This document shows, piece by piece, positions 5,005 to 6,401 of a stretch of 6,401 nt of DNA. The notes below the pieces were generated by a model. The model saw nothing but the letters and a program-made list of their open reading frames with translations, searched no databases and was not told where the DNA came from. Location of the stretch: positions 5,534 to 11,934 of the forward strand of contig DHEJ01000005.1 of assembly GCA_002399815.1 (NCBI GenBank). The letters run 5' to 3'. Position 1 is the first letter of the stretch, and each line of letters begins with the position of its first letter. Made by a program: the position numbers and the translations under genes. Source of the stretch: Acholeplasmataceae bacterium UBA4853. GTDB lineage: Bacteria; Bacillota_I; Bacilli_A; Acholeplasmatales; Acholeplasmataceae.

Positions 5005-5834
5005 AAGTATTTATTGTCGGATTAGGATTAATGGGTGGGTCTTATGCTTTAGGTTTAAAGGATAAGAACTATGAAGTTTTTGGTTATGATCATAAAAATG
5101 ATGTTGTTCACAAAGCGATGAATGATGGACTGATTAAGGGTAGCGATTTTAATGATTTAGCATCTGCTGATTTAGTGATACTGGCACTTTACCCTAAAGA
5201 AAATATTCATTTTCTAAATACACATAAACAATACTTTAAGAAGCAATTGATTACAGATTTAGCAGGAACAAAAGAACATCTGGTTAAAGAAGTGATTCAA
5301 TTATTTCCTAATGGCATACGATATGTCTCACATCATCCGATGGCTGGTAAGGAAAAATCCGGTTATGCTAACATTGATAGTAAGATGTTTTTGAATGCAA
5401 ACTTTTTAGTTGTAGATACACCTTATTCGAATGCATCAGATATTGAAATCATAAAAAAATTAGGTAAAGATTTAGGCTTTGGTAGAATCACCGTTTTAAG
5501 TCCATATGAACATGACCATTTGATTGCCCATACATCACAGTTAACACATTTACTTGCAGTAGGGTTAATGTTGATAGATAAAGTAGATCATACTAAGGAT
5601 GCGACTGGGGACTCATTTAGAGATTTAACTAGAATTGCTAAAATTAATGAAGATATGTGGACAGAGTTGTTTTTAGATAATAAAGATGCATTAATTGAAA
5701 AAACAGATGAGTTCATACAAGTTTTAAATGATATCAAACAAAGTATCATAAACAACGATTCAAAAAAGATTAAACAGATGCTCAAAGAATCTAAAGAAAA
5801 GAGGATTGCATTTGATGTTAATAAATATGAATGA
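5001..5834 (+). CDS. tyrA: Prephenate dehydrogenase (TyrA), without ACT domain
   Basis: It oxidatively decarboxylates prephenate to 4-hydroxyphenylpyruvate, the precursor of tyrosine. The 277-residue protein starts with the nucleotide-binding fold VGLGLMGGS (6-14). D30, at the end of the second strand (VFGYD), favours NAD over NADP. SHHPMAGKEKSGY (110-122) is the conserved prephenate-binding/catalytic segment, and HDHLIAHTSQLTHLLA (171-186) and SFRDLTRIAKINEDMW (205-220) are the helical-domain motifs, with Arg 211 a candidate substrate contact. The protein ends where the core ends; the C-terminal ACT domain of Bacillus-type TyrA (about 370 residues) is missing, so it lacks that route of allosteric control. 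It could in principle use arogenate instead; the sequence does not exclude this. It is translationally coupled to aroF by ATGA, with no good ribosome site of its own. Confidence 0.93.
   Translation: MKVFIVGLGLMGGSYALGLKDKNYEVFGYDHKNDVVHKAMNDGLIKGSDFNDLASADLVILALYPKENIHFLNTHKQYFKKQLITDLAGTKEHLVKEVIQLFPNGIRYVSHHPMAGKEKSGYANIDSKMFLNANFLVVDTPYSNASDIEIIKKLGKDLGFGRITVLSPYEHDHLIAHTSQLTHLLAVGLMLIDKVDHTKDATGDSFRDLTRIAKINEDMWTELFLDNKDALIEKTDEFIQVLNDIKQSIINNDSKKIKQMLKESKEKRIAFDVNKYE
5800..5805 (+). promoter_or_regulatory. Ribosome binding site that decides the aroB start
   Basis: AGAGGA inside the tyrA 3' end lies 9 bases before ATG 5815. The next in-frame ATG, at 5827, would be 21 bases away and has no better site, so 5815 is preferred. 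Confidence 0.5.
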
Positions 5835-6401
5835 ATATAATATTTTGGTGGAAATGAATAGTTTTGATGCACTCAATGAACACATTCGCGATGTTTATGA
5901 TTTGAAAAAACTATTTGTAGTTACAGATGAAAATGTGTTTTTAATTTATGGTGAAAAATTAAAAACTATTTTAGTTGATTTTGAAGTGGAATATGTTGTA
6001 ATACCTCCGTTTGAAACTTCAAAATCTTATGCGATGTATGAAAAGGTGGTATCTTCTTTAATTCATAAAGGAATGAAGAAAAATCATTTATTAGTTGCAT
6101 TTGGTGGTGGGGTTGTAGGTGATTTAGCAGGGTTTGTTGCTGGAACACTTTACCGAGGCGTAAACTTTATTCAAATACCTACAACATTGCTTGCAATGGT
6201 TGATTCATCCATTGGTGGTAAAACCGGTATTGATACTAAAGAAGGTAAAAATATGGTAGGGGTATTTAAGAATCCTCAAAAGGTTATTATTGATCCTAAA
6301 CTACTTGATACTTTACCTAAATTAGAATATAAAAACGGATTAGCTGAAGTACTAAAGGCTGGTATTATTGGTGATGTTTCTTTATATGAGTATTTAAAAA
6401 A
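5815..6401 (+). CDS. aroB: 3-Dehydroquinate synthase (3' end outside window)
   Basis: AroB converts DAHP, the product of the AroF reaction, to 3-dehydroquinate using bound NAD and a divalent metal. 195 codons are visible and the frame runs off the right edge, so roughly the last half of the usual 350-360 residues is missing. The visible part contains the NAD-binding GGGVVGDLAGFVAGTLYRG (97-115), the family hallmark IPTTLLAMVDSSIGGKTGID (about 119-138), the KNMVGVF segment and KNGLAEVLKAGI, with E178 the first expected metal ligand. The preferred start, ATG 5815, gives MLINMNEYNILVEM and has a good ribosome site but overlaps tyrA by 20 bases. ATG 5827 (overlap 8) is the alternative and removes only four residues. 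It is the third gene of the attenuator-controlled operon; further shikimate genes may follow outside the window. Confidence 0.93.
   Translation, partial: MLINMNEYNILVEMNSFDALNEHIRDVYDLKKLFVVTDENVFLIYGEKLKTILVDFEVEYVVIPPFETSKSYAMYEKVVSSLIHKGMKKNHLLVAFGGGVVGDLAGFVAGTLYRGVNFIQIPTTLLAMVDSSIGGKTGIDTKEGKNMVGVFKNPQKVIIDPKLLDTLPKLEYKNGLAEVLKAGIIGDVSLYEYLK

Noticed and set aside
5588..6148. Minus-strand open frames opposite tyrA and aroB (5588-5872, 5966-6148)
   Set aside because: Both are opposite conserved coding sequence and lack motifs or expression signals.
1..6401. Mobile element, CRISPR array, tRNA or rRNA
   Set aside because: No transposase, regularly spaced repeats, target-site duplications or tRNA-like cloverleaf were seen on either strand.
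1028..6401. Recoded TGA (Trp) as in Mycoplasma
   Set aside because: Genes use TGG for Trp and end at TGA in positions consistent with family lengths; no in-frame TGA interrupts a conserved gene.

Overview
The window is AT-rich DNA from a low-GC Gram-positive-type bacterium. TGA is used as a true stop (walJ, mscL, aroF and tyrA all end in TGA) and tryptophan is encoded by TGG, so the Mycoplasma/Spiroplasma code does not apply. The gene families, the Firmicutes-type RlmH and WalJ and the lipobox lipoprotein fit a Firmicute or a standard-code Mollicute relative (Acholeplasma-like). That placement is an inference from the genes and base composition, not from a marker gene.

Left part (1-1018): the 5' portion of a secreted lipoprotein gene runs leftward and off the window edge; it looks like a divergent PrsA/SurA-type foldase. 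A divergent intergenic region (858-1027) carries a convincing promoter for it and one for the rightward genes.

Middle (1028-3725): walJ and rlmH overlap by ATGA and end in an intrinsic terminator whose stem contains the rlmH stop codon. A second unit, mscL (mechanosensitive channel) and a DegV/FakB-type fatty-acid-binding gene, also overlaps by ATGA. No terminator is visible after the DegV gene.

Right part (3726-6401): an aromatic amino acid operon, aroF (type I-beta DAHP synthase with an N-terminal ferredoxin-like regulatory domain), tyrA (prephenate dehydrogenase without an ACT domain) and aroB (3-dehydroquinate synthase, cut by the window edge). All three overlap end to start. The 256-base gap before aroF is the highlight. 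It encodes a 13-residue leader peptide, MFQTFAYYYYYQM, with five consecutive Tyr codons. Downstream lies a set of mutually exclusive RNA helices ending in a strong intrinsic terminator. Read together, this is a tyrosine-responsive ribosome-mediated transcription attenuator with a complete A:B / B:C / C:D / terminator pairing scheme. It is not a T-box. Such leader-peptide control is best known from Proteobacteria, and seeing it on a Tyr operon in a low-GC Gram-positive-type genome is unusual.

As a system, Tyr shortage would stall the leader ribosome, open the terminator and raise DAHP synthase, dehydroquinate synthase and prephenate dehydrogenase. Tyr sufficiency would close the terminator, and the ferredoxin-like domain of AroF would probably add allosteric feedback on the enzyme.
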